The notes beneath the pieces are model-generated. The model saw only the letters and a list, made by a program, of their open reading frames with translations. It did no database searches and had not been told where the DNA came from. Below, in pieces: positions 11,809 through 26,300 of a stretch of DNA of 64,000 nt. The DNA comes from Cyanoderma ruficeps (taxonomy: Eukaryota; Chordata; Aves; Passeriformes; Timaliidae): the NCBI GenBank assembly GCA_008694505.1, contig VZDJ01007749.1, positions 7,907,790 through 7,971,789 of the forward strand, read 5' to 3'. Each line of letters begins with the position of its first letter. Position 1 is the stretch's first letter. Made by a program: the position numbers and the translations under genes.

Positions 11809-12404
11809 GGTTCTCTGATGTGTCAGGATCAGTAGTTGCACCAGTCGTTTCAACTTCATGAATGTGGCTTTGATTTATTATATTTTAGCCTTGGTGGTTT
11901 CAAACGTATTTTGCAGCACATGAAGTTGGTTCAAGTCAGAATGTGAAAAAGAGGCATATAGTAACAAGGAACAGTTTTGTAGTGATCTGCTAATTTTTTT
12001 GTTTTCTTTTTCTAAAGCTGTTCCAGGAAAATCATGTGAATTTAGCGAGTGGGTGCTAAATGCCAGCAGCCACATTGATGAAGAAAAATGCTGTTGAAAT
12101 ACTTTGGAATAATAAATAGGATATGTAATGGTCAACCACAAGATAAACATTTTACACGGTGTTTTTATGGCTCTAAATTGGCTGCATTGTAAACCAAGCT
12201 CACTACTCTATTAAGACATCAGAGTTTTCAATTATTTAAGATTTTCAGTCAGGCCATCTAATACAGTCTTCATCATCTCCATCAGAAAATTATGCATAAG
12301 GTTGTAATTCCTTGTTGTTGCTATGTGAGGGCTTTGTTGTGGATGGGGGTTCAATTTTGACTTATCAGGACAAATATTACAAAGCATGCACACAAGAAAA
12401 AAAT

Positions 12405-12505
12405 TATACGGAAATAGCCCCTATCCTACAAAATGGGGATAGTTACGGCACTGAAATGTACCTAATACAATTTGAGATCTGCTCACTAAGAAACCTTGAC
12501 AGTAT
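12405..12505 (+). mobile_element. Decayed MIR-like (CORE-type) SINE fragment
   Basis: 'acaaaatggggatagttacggc' at about 12427-12448 followed by 'gtacctaatac' and 'ttgagatctgctcac' matches, in order, the MIR/amniote-SINE core and 3' part (TGTAAAATGGGGATAAT..., ACCTACCT..., TTTGAGATCTACTGATG). The tRNA-like 5' part is missing and there is an internal deletion. Recognition is from remembered consensus. The fragment is old and not intact. Confidence 0.5.
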
Positions 12506-13754
12506 CTGCCTTGCAGGTACCGTGCATTTGGAAATAGTATATCTCCATTTAAATGCAGATCTTCAGTTTTCTCCAGGGGGCAGTTGGCGAATCTTTCGAT
12601 TGAACCACTGGTACTAGAAAAACTAACTGAAGATTTACCCATGAACAAGAGACCCTTTCAAGTCTGCTTTTTTGAAATAATGATTATAAAATTTCCTAAT
12701 ATTGCAATTTTATATTGATTTTGAATGCCTTTTCAGAAGTCACAGAGAAGGAATAGTGCCTTTTACTCAAGGTAGGCCAATGTCTGCACACTTGTTTAGC
12801 AATCCTAACAGAAATAACTGCTACAAATAACTTCTTTGTTTTTACGTGGGTGTTGTGTTTGCATGTGAGTTTTGTCAAATGGACAGAGCAGTCTTGCTTT
12901 GATTTTGACCTAGATTCCTCCTGATTATTCCAACACAGCTAGTACCTGCTTATTTCCCACTGTGAAAATAGGAGAACAACTGTTGATGGTATCTAGGTAT
13001 CTGGGGCTGGATGGGCGGTAGGCACACACGTCCAGTTCTCTCCCCTCCTCCTCCTTGGCTTCCTTAGTAATGGATAAAATAGCACTGGGGGCCAAAGAGG
13101 GTTCAAGCCTGTATTTCCCCTCCTGTGAATTTTCATTCTTTGAGCGTTTGATTCAAAGAAAACGAGGGGGGGGGAAGCAGGGGAGGAAGGAGTAGAATGA
13201 GTGAATTTATTTCCATCTCCCTATTGGGCATGCAAATTTTGCACACTTACAGAGATGAACAGGGTCATAGAACAAGTCGCACATACACCTGTTTCCATTT
13301 TTGCTGGAAACTCAGTGTCAGCAGGTGCCAATCCTCCTTAGAAGGGCTTGTGCCATCTAATTTCTAGTCCAGTTTTCTATGTTTGTCAGCTTTTTTGCCT
13401 TTAGTTCGCAGTGTAACCCAAGGATTGAATTAAATGCCCAAGACATGGGAAATGGCAGCTCCCTGTTTGGGATGCAGGCAGCACAAACTACCTGAAGCAG
13501 GGCAGGCAGTAGGTCCTGATCTTTTCCGTGCTGGGGGTGGTCCGTCCACTCACTCTATGCATTCCTGGCTGCTCCTGTCTTCCCAGCTTGGGCAAGGGTG
13601 CTGCCCGGGGATGCTGCCCTTGTGCCTGTGCCACAGCCGTGAGACTGTGGAAATACCATCCATCTTATGCTTACCTGTGTAATGGCGTATAACCCACTGG
13701 CCTCAGTACCCTGGAGACAACGTGCACTTCAGCCTCTGCGTGGAGTTCAGGCAG

Positions 13755-13830
13755 ATCTGCAAAGCCCAATCTTACGTGCACCAGCGTTAATGGCAGAGCT
13801 CCCATTCAGCTTAATTGATATTCCTATAAA
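13755..13830. repeat. Very weak MITE-like relic
   Basis: 'gatctgcaaagccca', then 'gcagagctcccattcag' and 'cttaattgatatt', recalls the pattern of palindromic archosaur MITEs (CTGCAAA..., GAGCTCCCATTGACTTCAATGG). The match is short and partial. I list it only because four clearer relics of similar type occur in the window. Confidence 0.2.
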
Positions 13831-16391
13831 CATCTGCAGGTTTCTGCTTCTAGTGGAGGCTACAGCTGGGTGGACTTCTTAAAGGGATGTTTTGCATATT
13901 GAGGTTGAAAGGGAAGTCTAGCCTGATACATTAACTTATCATCTATGTCATTCTCTTGACATCATTTGGATTACTACAAGCATAAATGACAAGGAGATTA
14001 GGTGCAAGATCTTCACACACGCATCCTTTTTTTAGCATGTTGATCAGTGGAGATGTTACTTCTCTGAAAACCTTGTTCTAAGTCAAGTCCAGGCAAGCAC
14101 AAACCTGTGCATGCATATACAAGTGGAGCAAGGCCTATCCTTTATAATACATTTTTTTTCCTTTAATATCTAGGCAAGATCTCTTATTATAACTCGACCA
14201 TTAGGGGAAAGAAAATGGAACTTTTCTCAAACAGCTTTTCTGTTGGGGAATCTAGTGGCAGTTGCTTTGAAGCATGTGTAATTGATTATCATACATTTAT
14301 TTTAAAAAGGAGACATAACAAGGAATCTAACATGATGTTTTGGAATATATCTTCTCCCCACAATGTTCTTGAGGGAAATGTAAGGTTGCAGGCATCATTT
14401 CATGCCCTGTATGTTTTTGAACATAAATCAAAGAAATTGTTGGAGAGTTATAGATGTTCATAGCAACTGTAGCTATAATAAACACATGCAGTATATATTT
14501 TCCAAGCTATTTTGTATGGGTGAAAAGCTGAAGCTGGCATTTTGTACGAACAATTCAACTTAATCACTGAAAATTTATTTCCTAGTTAGGGTGGTTTACC
14601 AGCGTAGCATGAAGTTGTACACCTTCGTTTAAGTTCATCTGGTTATGAAGGAAATTAAGATTGGAAAAGAATTTAAATTGGATCTAGATACCTTGAATGA
14701 ATTATTCCCAACGTCAAATTCCTCGTGATGCCTCCATGGTCATATTTACATCTATATTATCACCTATATTGGTTTCAATGCATGCTGGATATTTAAGAGA
14801 GCAAGTAAAAGATAAGAACAATGTGAAAACCCAAACAATTTTAATTGTACTCACAGCACAAAATATGAGCATATTTAATACAATGGGACAGAGAATCTTG
14901 AATGATTGAGTAGTGCACAGCTTCTAATGGGAACAGCAAGTAGCTTAGGCATACACAATTCCTGACGATTGTATTAGTTTTGTTTAAAGTCTTGATAGAT
15001 GAAAAGGAAGAAGCAGCTATTATGGAGGAGTTTCAATGAGAAGAATATAGCCATGCATTTTGTGATGATGCAGAATGTGTTCCATATGTTGATTAGGATC
15101 CGTGTGCATTTAAAAGTTAAAAAGAAAATCCAGTAGTCACAATTATTATGTATATGGATAGATTGAGGAAAGGACACATTTGGGATCTGTGCAGGAATCA
15201 GACAGGTCTAGATGAACAGTTTTAGACTTAATATTTAAGCAAAGTCCTGAGTGGGTAGGATATGTTTCTCGGAGTCTCTGTGTACTATTGGATTCTGAGA
15301 TTGATAATTAAAACTGATACTGCTTATTGAAAATTTTTAGACTGGCTGAAAAGTGCTACTTTTTAAAAGGTATCGCTGTGCTTCTGCTGGACTTCTGTTT
15401 CATTGTGGTTACCTTCAATTGTTCCTCTTTAATTACAAGAGCCAGAAATCTCTTCTTAAATGAGAAAGCGTGTCTCTTATTACTTGGCTGCTGGAAACAA
15501 GGTTTTAAAATCTAAAACAAATATTCATGTAAAACCTGAGAATTCGCTCTGGTTTGTAGTATTAGCTGTAAGTATCTTTTTGATGATATATTTGAATTTT
15601 AAGGCCGTCATGAATTAAACAAGCTTTCTAAATTGTTACAAGTGACAGACGTCAGGAAGACAGGACATGGCCCATCTTGGACACCTGTACTAGTTTAGAC
15701 TTTAGAAGAGCAGGCAGTGGGGTTCGCTTCCAAGGGCTGCCTTTTCCACTGGGGATAGGAGCGGTGGAGACCTAGAGCTGCTGACATCATGTAAGACCAG
15801 GGTCAACCTTCCCTTCATTTCTCTCCTAGCTCCTGCTCCCCATCCTCTCTGAACATATTTTTGTGGTCCTGCCTTAATAGCCAGACTACTTTACCCTGCC
15901 CTTTGAAGGTTGGAAAATAGGCTTTGAATTGTCACTGTTTTCCTTGCTGGATACAATGCTGTGAAAACAAAATTCAGTGAGAAAATCAGAAAGGAGAGAA
16001 AAAGGCAAGTTAGGGTGCTGCAGGTTGAGGTGTATCTGGGAAGACTGAGAGGAGAAAGATTTTGCAGTTCCAGTTTGTCCCATGTTCAGGACCTGTGCAT
16101 ACTTTTACAAAAGAAGGTAGCTGGAGGAGCTGTGTCCCTGGATCTGTATTGACCCAGCTGTGGCAAGGATGCATGGTTATATAGGAGAGGTAAGGAGGAA
16201 TGGAGTCAAACTCGGAGGGGGTGTCCTCCAGCCTCAATAAGTGCCAGTAGGTCTGTGTGGGGTAGGACTGCTGGATATGGTGGCGTTGCTGCTGATGCAG
16301 CATTCAGAAGTCTCAGCTTTTCTGTGCTGACAGTCGAGTATTTAGAGGCTGTTGAGGAGGAAACTTCATTCACTGAAATTCCTGCTTCCAC

Positions 16392-16495
16392 TGTTGTTTT
16401 TTTTTTTTTGTGGTTTTTTGTTTTGTTTTGTTTTGTTTGTTTTTTTGTTTGTTTGTTTTTTGTTTGGTTTTTTTTTTGCCTTTTTTTTTGTTGCT
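16392..16495. repeat. T-rich (TTTTG)n-like low-complexity tract
   Basis: About 100 bases are made almost only of T and G, with repeated TTTTG and TTTG units (clearest at 16427-16470). Slippage in such a tract is expected, so length polymorphism is likely. Translation gives only Phe, Cys, Leu, Trp and Val, so frames through it are meaningless. Confidence 0.9.
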
Positions 16496-19400
16496 TGGCT
16501 TAAATTAGTGCCTTGAGTTTCACCTGGCAAAAAGAACTTGTTTTATTCTGTGCTCAATTTCCAATAGAAAAAAATCCTCTTCTGCTATACTAGAGTCAAA
16601 AGGGACCAGGTGGGCAAGTGCTGTGAGTGAGTGAGTTATGTGCAGTGTGGGGAGCAGGCTGGGCACTGGAGCACAGAGAGCAGGCGGTTCAAGGTCACTC
16701 ATGGCCCTTCCTATGGCACATCTGGGAGCAGGATGCACAGCTGTGAGCTTTAGTCCTTTACTTTTCTCCAGTGTGCAATCCCTTTCTCACAGCTTGAGCA
16801 ACAGAGGGACAGGGGCTGTGCTTTTGCAACATGCATTAAATGTGGTGTTTAGGCCTCACGGAAAGGTGAGGTGATGTGTTGGAGGTGACGCCAGCAGACA
16901 GTGAGCCCTGCCTCATAGCCAGGATTTTGAGACGCTGCCTTGCAGTGTCCCTTGAGGGACAAGAGCAAGATTAAACCTGCTGATGCCACCACACACTTTC
17001 GTTTCTCTGGTATGACACAGTCCAGGAGTGGACAGGATCCTTCTCCCAAAAGAGAGAGACAAATTTAGTAGAAAGGCATGTTGAATCAATAGGGCTACCC
17101 TTCTGTAAATGGTGCCTACTTTTAACAAAAATGTTTTTGGGTGTTTCACTGATCAGATTTTGGTTGTTCTTACTTTTTTTTATTTGAAGGGAGGTGAGGA
17201 CATGAACTGTAAGTGTCTCAGAAAATAGGGCCACAAGCCCTTACACTTGTTTGTGCTTGTGAATGAGTGTGTGCACACGTGTGCCACATGCATACACAGG
17301 CTTGGATGTTGTGTATGCACAGGATCTCAATTATTTTGCAGTTTGAATCACAGAGCATGTTGTCTTGATGTACTGTCAGTTTTGGTTTCTGCCCTTTGGA
17401 ATAAAGTTCAAAATATTAAAGAAATAACACGCAATATACTAGTAGCTAGAATAGTCATAGTGCCTGAGGGGGAAAAAGGGTGATGATTAATCTGTTTTAC
17501 AAATACCCAGGAAAAAAAAAACCCTCAACTCCTCCTAACCAAACCCTGCCATGGTGCACTTTTAAAAGAGATTCTTCTAAATTTTGTTTCTGAGGTTTTC
17601 TGGCTATCCTGGAGAGAAAAGTAGGTCCTGTTTGGGAAGCAGCATGCAAGCTCTACGGTCATGCTCTGAGTGCCAGGGGAATGTGTGGTCCCAGTTGCTC
17701 TTTGGAGAATCACCCTGGGCTAAATGGTGAAACAACTACATCTGAATTAATTATTGATAATTCTTTAACATCAAATGTGAGGATGTGTTCGGAGTATTGC
17801 TTCCCAGTTAAGAAGTTCTAGCTGATGTATTCTTTTTATTTGATGCTTTTCTGGTCTTATTAGTTTGCTTGGACAGCAGTAAGAGCTGCAGAAGCTGATG
17901 CAGGTTCTGCCATCCCTGGTTTGGTTCTGGAGGGCCAAGGCAGGAGCTAAGGGGGCACTAACAAATATTTGGAGCTACACAAAAATTTTGGTCAGAATGC
18001 CAAACTTTGCAGAATTTGGGATGTTGTGCTCCATGGTTTTAGTCCAACAGGGATCAGTCAGATCCAGCCTGATAAAATAGATAGATAGATAAAATACTAA
18101 ACGAAAAGAATGAGCCACCTCCTGTTCGCAAAATCTTTCGGTTTGTGCTCTGTATCAGAAAAAAAAAGCACTGAGCAGTGCGTGACTGATGCAGGGCAGG
18201 CTCAGGATTAATTTAGGATAAACAGGATGCCTGTTGCACTTAATTTAGAAATTCTAAGGCAGAAAATGCTTTTGAGTGCAGCTAACAGCTTCTCATCTGC
18301 AAATGCCACAATCAAGACAAAGCAAAAGATATTGTGGCAAATTCTGCAGTTCACAGTCCTGACACAGTCAGAACCTCCTATTACAGTCAGGGAGACTTCT
18401 GCTTTTATCACGGCTGCCTGGGATGCAGGATTTCAGAGCGGCACTAATAAAAATAATACAGTAAATATACAATTTCAAAAGTCCTGCAGGACATGCAGCA
18501 AACGCCGGTGGTTTGAACTGGGTGAAGTTGTCAAAGGTTGCTTTGCTCTCCAGAGCCTGGCAGTAGCTCCACTGAAATGTGATGCCATTGGTTTTCAGCA
18601 AAGGTTTCTTTCTGCAGGGCTGCAAACAGAGATCAGCTGCTACTGTGTATACACAACTAGGGAGCAAATCAAGCAGCACATTTAAGCAGCCTTTTTAACC
18701 CTGAGACTTTCCAAGATTTCTCCTTCACGCGGGAAGTTTCTGTTATATTGTCAGCTGTAGCACTTTGCTCATGTAATGAGATCAGAGCTAGGATCACTGC
18801 TGCACAGTAGAAAGACTTCCTTAAGACATTTGTCCTTGAAACTGCACCAAACTCTTGGAAGAACCCAGAACCTGTAAGTATGTATGATATAGGCAACAAT
18901 AGCACGGTGCAAAGCTGCAATCAACCATTATACGATATCCGATTAGCAGAGCAGGAGGGATTTCTTTTTTCGGATGTTATGTTACATTCATTTTCAATTT
19001 GTTCTAAGGAAACAAATCAATTCGGGCTTCTGATACAGTGACTTTGCAGTAGATGAGCTAGTAGTAATATGTTTGATTTAACTATTTGTTGCTATCATGT
19101 AGCTTGTGGGACAAATATTGTAGCCATCAAACTGTAAAGAACTTTTCTTATGTTTTTAGGCATTTTTAAAGGATTTGGGGGTCCATCTTGCAAATAAGTT
19201 TCTGCTTTGCTCTTTGATTTTGGCAACCCCACCCTACGCCAAACTATAAATAACAAGGCAAACGGAATTAGTCCATATTGTTCTTAGGTGGCAATAAAAT
19301 ATATTTGTTTGCAGGCTTAATTTAGTCGTTAACAATGTTGCTCTGTTTGGGGTGGTTTTTGTCTTAATTGGATTCTACTCAAGGCTGTCTATTTTGTGTT

Positions 19401-20137
19401 TTACTATCTTGTCTGTGTCTGTTTAAGTTACTTTGCCGGGACTGCAGTCTGGTTAAACCTGTATTTAAGCACTATTTATATTCTGAGCACATTTCTGGTG
19501 AAATAAGTGTTTGAGATTTTTATTTTTTTAAAGCCTTGAACAGTATAGTTGTATTAGCAGTGAGCACCAGAGGAGGCACAACATGGATGAATGTCAGACA
19601 TAGACCTCAAACCCCATGTCTTCCCTGTACTGAGTCTGACCCAAACGTGTCCACTTTGGCAACTGCAACTAATAAATGCCTTGAGCTCCCTTTCAATAAA
19701 TTTTTCATACACAGCGATACTTCTGTTTATCAGATTAATTTCTCCCAGGTTAGCCTGATTGATAGCTGGATTGTGGTTTCTTAAGAGCTTTCTCCATGAA
19801 ACCCCACTGAAGAGCTGCATTCCATTTAACCAGTGAATGTAAAAACTGGTAACCATGGATTCAGCCACCACTAACTGTCGAGAGCAATGACTTGTTGTAA
19901 ACAATACAAATGAGCCAGGATAGCAGAAGCAACCAGACATGAAATTATTTTAATAGAAATTACGGTAAAGGTCACATGATACTGTATTGGCTTGAATTCA
20001 GTATTAAAGGGAAAGTATTTCAGTTTTTCAGGTTTGATTAAATGCACATCTCCACTGGCTTCACGTCCGTGTAAGACCTCCAGAAGGGCAAATGAAACAG
20101 TCCTTTGGAAAAGCCTCTGCTTAATTGAACATTGTGA

Positions 20138-20240
20138 CTTAGGCCCTGATCCTGGAAGTGTAGGAATAGTTACAGTATATGAATAATCAGTGGGATCATT
20201 CCATACTAAAAATTAAGTATGTTTGTAGGATTCAGACCTT
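20138..20240. repeat. Ancient MITE-like relic with inverted ends
   Basis: The left end 'aggccctgatcctg' (from 20141) is mirrored by 'taggattcagacctt' at 20226-20240. In reverse complement this reads 'aaggtctgaatccta', an imperfect terminal inverted repeat. The interior 'atcagtgggatcattcc' resembles the central 'agtgggactactc' of palindromic repeats abundant in turtles and crocodilians. At about 103 bp it is near the full length expected of such a MITE. There is no coding capacity. The family name is not assigned. Confidence 0.45.
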
Positions 20241-22471
20241 TTAAGATAAGTTAATGAGAAAAAAATATAGTCTAAGGAAATAATAAGCTGTCACTAAAGG
20301 TAAACAATGGGAATGCAGGTTTTACTGGTGGTCTGTGGTTTGACTGGAGATTTTTGTTTGCTTGTTTCAATAGCATGAAAAGAAGTTATATTTATCCCTT
20401 TGTTTTTAAACGTTATGACTTTTAATTTCTCATCCAATGTGCCTCAAATCCTTTTCCTGATTTATAGCCTCTCTTTTGGAAAACTGGTAAACCGTGGTGT
20501 CAGCTATTATAATATGGCATGATGATAGGCGCATGCAGATCGCATGAGCAGTCGTGTGTCTTGTCTCAGGAATTTCCATCCCTACAAAGTCTTTGCTGAC
20601 TCCCAGCTGTCACATGGCTGTCACTCACAAATTCTAACCATAACCAAATCCTCCTTGCCTGGGCATGCGCTCACCAAACCTCTCCACATACCTGTAGACA
20701 CAGGCACCAATGTCCCTGCTTAAGCACTTTCTCTGCATAAATGGGTCTTTGCTCCAAGCCTGCTGCATTCCACTAATGTTTTTCTCTTAATTTTTTTCCT
20801 GGGTGCTACTTCCTTGATGTGCCTGTCCTTTGTAAGGAGGACCCTGGAACAGGAACAGTAGTCAGTAAGAAATGCAAGCAAAATTAAGTTTGTGCGTTAT
20901 TCAATATAGCATTTCAAATTGGTGTGAATTTAAATTCACAACTTTCGTGGCCCCCTAAACTTCTTCAAGAAAATTAACCCTTTCTGTTCCGTAGACAGAG
21001 TACTGTCACTTTGCAGCGTGCTGACTTACTGTTTTGCATATTTATATTTTGTGACATTTATATAACTTGGAAGACTTAGATTGTGAGAGTCCTAGGCTGG
21101 AACTTCAGTTATTTTTATTCTTCTAGGTTATTTCTGTATTTCATACGTGTCACATACATCTATGTTGTTTTACCAGTAATTTTGATTTATATATTTTTCA
21201 ACCAGAAGTATTTCAAACAATTCTCATCAGTCTCTTACAGCTGACTAGTCTCAGCCAAGCACGGGTTGCCACTAAAATGCATAAATAGATTCAGGACAAA
21301 TCTTGCTTTCCCTCTTCTGAGCTGCCTTGCCAGCCAAGGGGGCAATTGTTTGTGTGAGTCGGGAAGTTGAAATTTAGTTTATACATAGATTAATTAACAG
21401 CAGGCAGAAATAGACTGACTTCTGTTGAAAAGATATACTTTTGAGAATTAAAGGGGAAGGATTTAAACAGGAATACTTGAGGGGGAAGGAGGGGGGAAAT
21501 GCCAAATTGCAAAATATTTTCTGTTTGACTTTGTCCATGTTAAGAGTGTATTGGCGTCCTCCTGTATATCAGACCTTGTCAGTATATTAACATTTTACCA
21601 AAAGGGAGGAGGTGGCTGGACAGGAAAAATACCACCTTGACTTTGCGTCTTTATCCTGGAAAGAATCCAGAATGAAAGTAAAATGCAGGTGAAAGCACAG
21701 TGAGACTCCAGACCAATGTCCAACGAAGTCAGGGAAACCACACCGGCCTTCTTACCATGAGCTGATTACAAAGCATCAGTGATTTCTTCTTCACCCCTTG
21801 AAAACCAGGTGGGGGCTTTATCAATCATTGAGCCTGCCAGGGGAAACCACGTTTCAGTCTGGAGGGGATAATGCAGTGTTTGGGAAGGAAGGAGTGCACC
21901 ATGACTCCGTGGACTTCAGTGGCATGGGAGAATGGGCAATTTTCCTCTGCTTAGAGTATCTTTTGCATCTTTAGGATCTGTGACATACATGTCCTTATTC
22001 TACTCTCCTGTATCTTGCATCAAATACTGATTTTGTAATGCAAATTTTGCAGGAGTTAGTGAGTGAGCTGCCAGGACTTCTTGCCCATCTGCAGATGACA
22101 GGAAGAAGTGGGAAGCAGGTCCCTTTGTTTCTCCCATGGTTTATAAAGGTCAGATGCTGGTTGATGGGCAGCTGCAGAGAATTTTCATTTGAAGCAGAGA
22201 TCTGGGAAGATGTATTTGAATTGCCAAAATGGAGACCTCAGTGTTTTAACCATAGAGGAATTTCAGTGATTGCAGTCAGTTAAATGTTGCAGTACATACC
22301 TGGGATCTGGCAGAAATATTTACCATGAAAACGATTTGTAACAATTAATAATATCTGTTTTGTAATAACCGTATTTAAGAGTAGTAACATTGACTTTTAT
22401 TTTATTGTTGTATTTCTAATCTACTTTTATGCCAAGATGACTTTTATCAATAGGATAGGAATATATATAAA

Positions 22472-22491
22472 ATATGAAAATATTTTCATAT
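22472..22491. repeat. 20-bp perfect palindrome, A/T-rich
   Basis: 'atatgaaaat' is followed directly by its reverse complement 'attttcatat'. A partial third copy ('atatgaaaatatcatat') continues to about 22505. This is AT-rich low-complexity DNA that probably arose by slippage or template switching. No function is implied. Confidence 0.85.
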
Positions 22492-23219
22492 ATGAAAATA
22501 TCATATTCACAGTCCTTTCCACTAAATTTAAGGGGGGTAAGTACAGGCACCTTTAAAAAATTAAAAATGGATTTGTAACATAGAGATACAAGGTGTAGGG
22601 TATGTAGGGTAAGCTGTTATCCACATCCACTCACACTTTACTTCATGGTTGAGACAGCCAACAGCACTGCAGGTAAGTGAGAAATAAATCGGTAACTTTT
22701 TCCAGATGGATTCCTGGCTATTAGAAACTGGATTGAAACTACTTAATTCCATAGAGCATGGCAAACCAGTTGGTCACTGAATAACAGAATATTGTTCTTT
22801 GAACTATTAACTCTTGGTGAACATTGCAGTGCTTTATAAACTTCTGCTCCTTTCTAGTTGTACCTCTTAGCTGGTGTGGGTAAGTGAGGTGTTTTTTTGA
22901 GGACTTCTGTAGTCATTTTGTCTTTTGAACATTTCCAATTGTGCTTCTTCCCACGAGCTATTGAAGACCCGTGATTTATGGGTTATAATGTTCTCTAGGT
23001 CAGCATAACTGTCATAGGGTCTGAAGACAGGACTGTGATCTGTATCAGCTGCATTAACTTTCTGTTAACTTTCTGTGACTAGAACACATCTTTGATTATT
23101 CTGCATTATTCCTTTGTACCAAATAAAGTTCTTCTCTGTGCAGTTTAGTTTTAACAGAACCAGACTGTCACTGACCATCAGCTTTTGCATGCATAGACTC
23201 TCTCCTTTCTGGCAAGGCT

Positions 23220-23385
23220 TTAGGCCCAGATCCACAAAAGGATTAGATGCTTTAAGTGGGACTTAAGTGGGATTTAGGCATTGAAAGCCCAAACTGAGAT
23301 CCTCAATATCCCCACTGAACTGCCACCTAACCTTAGAAGTTGCCTAACCTGTGTGAGTGCCTACGTTTTCAATATCCAGCTTTCC
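23220..23385. repeat. Ancient MITE-like relic (TTAGGCACC type)
   Basis: 'taggcccagatccacaaaagg' (23221) followed by 'aagtgggatttaggcattg', 'gagatcctcaata', 'actgccacctaacc' and 'gttgcctaacc' reproduces the order of blocks in a palindromic repeat common in turtles, crocodilians and older bird DNA. Mutations are many, so the insertion is old. No transposase is present. These are non-autonomous elements. A second, shorter relic of the same type lies near 40.3 kb. Confidence 0.5.
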
Positions 23386-26300
23386 CAGGTGGCCAAAGAT
23401 CTGCTTTGGATGTTCTCAAGCACTTCCATCCTGACAAGGTTGAGCCTCCCTGCTCCCATCTTTCCCCTCACATCCCAGGAGACTTCAGAAAGTGCAAACT
23501 CTTGTTGCAAGATGGTGGATTTCTGTGTGTGATAGCTCTCACTTTCTCCAGCTGTGTCCTTGAAGGAAAGGACCCTCCGGTAGGTTTCTTTCAGGAGCAG
23601 CCTGGGAACCTTGAAAAAGGTATCAAAACTAAAAAAAATTGAGTATCACTGCTTAAAAGTGAAGGTCCTACAGATGAGCTTGACCTTGGCCTTCTCCTGC
23701 TGGCAGCATAGGATTGTTCTTGTCTGGCGATGGCTGCTCCTGAGCTGGGTGGCACAGGAGGCACAGGAGTGACTATCAGGGCTGAGGTCTCCATGGCACA
23801 GGCACAGCAACTGAAAGCTGGGTACTGCAATGTGAAATTAGGGTGTTTTGTAACAGCAGTATTTGGAGGAAGAGCTCTTTTCTGCAAGAAGTCACTTAGG
23901 GTTTCACCTGACTGTGATACATGGTGGATATTTTGTTTTTTGAAAGCCAGACTTATTGGGGTGTTCCGTGTGCACACCCAGAAATAATAACCACTTTTTT
24001 TAGGGCTTCAGTCTCAAGCATTTCTGGAGCTGTGGCAGGATTGATAGCTGTCTCGCTCTGCGGAGGCCAAAGCAAATGTCTTGTTAGTAGCGGAGTAAGT
24101 GGTCTTGAGCCATCACTTATTTCTCAGCTGTACTCGTGACATTTCATGTGTTCTCAGCCATGGCTGTTGTTTGTTTAAATCCTGCTCAGTTCCTTGATTT
24201 ATCAGTTTTCTGTAGACTTTTGTTCGAGTGGTCCCAAATGCTATCCTATTTCAAATAGATGCATCCTTATCAGCAAATAGTCTTTCATCAATAGCTTTAA
24301 CTCTTTCACGTAACTCTGCATGTGTCCACTTTGACCTTCTGTTCTTTAAAATACTGAGTTTTTAATATATTTCTTTAAATGGAGACAGTATTTGGGAAAT
24401 CTCTTAGAATTTCTCCTGAATCACTCTGTCTTTTTATGACAAAGTACCTTTTATTAGATAGGAATATTTTTCTTTTTCTCTTTTCTTCTCTTATTTTTTT
24501 TCCCCTGAGAGAGAGAATTCTTCTCAGGGAATACCTAGTTTTTTAGTTCGTCAAAGATAACCAGACTGCGTGCAATCTTAGTATTATTTCTTGCTCCTTT
24601 TGATTGATGGACCTGTGTACAATCCTGAAAACAGAAATACAGAGTGTAGAACATATTTGTACAGAAGTATAGCCTAGAAATTATAAAATCACAAAAAAGA
24701 TGTATTTGTAAATTTAGAAACTGCAATCATGAAAAGCCTATATACAACGAATAACTTTAACATGTAATAACAAGTGCAGTGTGTGTTCCTTAAAAGGCCT
24801 AGAAGTGTTTATATACAGGTAGGTAAAATTTGTAGGACTGTCTATGATAATAACACCTTAATAGCCAAGGATGATATTAATGTATTTTTAAAACTGATGC
24901 AGTGAGATCTGTTATTTTAATGGAGAGAATACATTGTAAATTAACCCGTAACCTTCAGTCCTCTCACTTTGTGTTTTCAGAAACGCGTGCTTGAATTGTT
25001 ATACATTTATTTTGGCATTTTAGTGCACCCAAACATTGTGAGCATTAGTTCATCATACATCACGAACATATGACTATTGTATGGAGCCAATTTTAGGTAT
25101 AGGAAGTTCAGCAAGTATTGTGTCTTGGTGGTTGCCAGATCACTTGCATGCTTGCTAAATCCTATGCACAGTGCTTCCGTTTGCTGGGTTACTCATTGAG
25201 CTTTTAATAGTCAACTTAATTTTAGTTAAGGTTCAGTTTAGTACCTCTTGCAATTAGTGGAAAATATTGCCAGCATTCATCTGGTAAACCCTATTACTTA
25301 TGAAAGGCACACACGGGGTATGTACGGAGGTAAAAGATAACAGATCAATTCTGCTGGATCTCGTCGTGACTGGCCTTTAAGGGTAAATTACAGAACATTT
25401 TAATCATTGGGGGTAACCAGCAGAAAATGGAATCTTGAAGTTGCATGTAGGAGGAAGTTGGGTCTCCCTTGCTCACCATTGCTTCCCAACACCGACGGCA
25501 GCTCCATGCATGGGGTCCCTGCCTGCCTGTCAGGCCGTGGGCTTCACATCAGTGCCGGTGAGGTGCTGCTCCTGAGATGGGCTTGGAGCCCTCAGAAAAG
25601 CAAGGGTTCCTGTTTTGGGGGAAAGCTTTTGAGCCCTGTCTTGCTTGTTTGCTTTTCCTTACTGAAAACAACTGAGGTATCGGAGGCAAGTCTGCTGCTT
25701 GACTCTTCTAAGGCAGTTTTATGGGTTGTTTCATGGGTACAGGTAGAGGACTCCAGGTGAGATTTTTTTGCCCTCATATGAAATGGAGATATGATTTCAG
25801 CCAGCTTGTTAGTGTCCTGAGAAATGAAATAGTGGGGACAATAACTGTAACTAAGGAATAAAGTTACAGTTGGAAATAAAGGCAAAGGTACAACAACCAA
25901 ATGCAGCAAGAGAGGGTTTTTTTCTTTTTTGCCAAATGAATAGGTTAAAATGGATGCCTCTATCTGATGCTACTGGAAAACCAAAGCCATGCGTACCCGC
26001 AGGATAGACACTACAAGGACAGTTAGAGCAGTGTCTTGCCTTGTCAACGGTGCTTATGTCTGATCTGGGATTTTTCAGATCCATAAATACCCAAAATGCA
26101 TGTCTCTGACAAAATAAGTAGAAATTGTATAATTTCTACTATAATTTCCTTGTGCCAGGGGAGACACAAGGGCATATGCTGTCTTTATCATATATAATTG
26201 TGTAAATGCCAGTTACTTCTGGGTGGAGAGAAATTCAGTAGTGCATGTCCCGATCCAGCCTGTTGGGCTACAAGCCTCTGTCTGGAACCTGTGTTGTGTA

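Noticed and set aside
18227..18685. 152-codon plus-strand frame as a coding exon
   Set aside because: The start is arbitrary, there is no domain, and an antisense frame is also open. It reads better as non-coding DNA.
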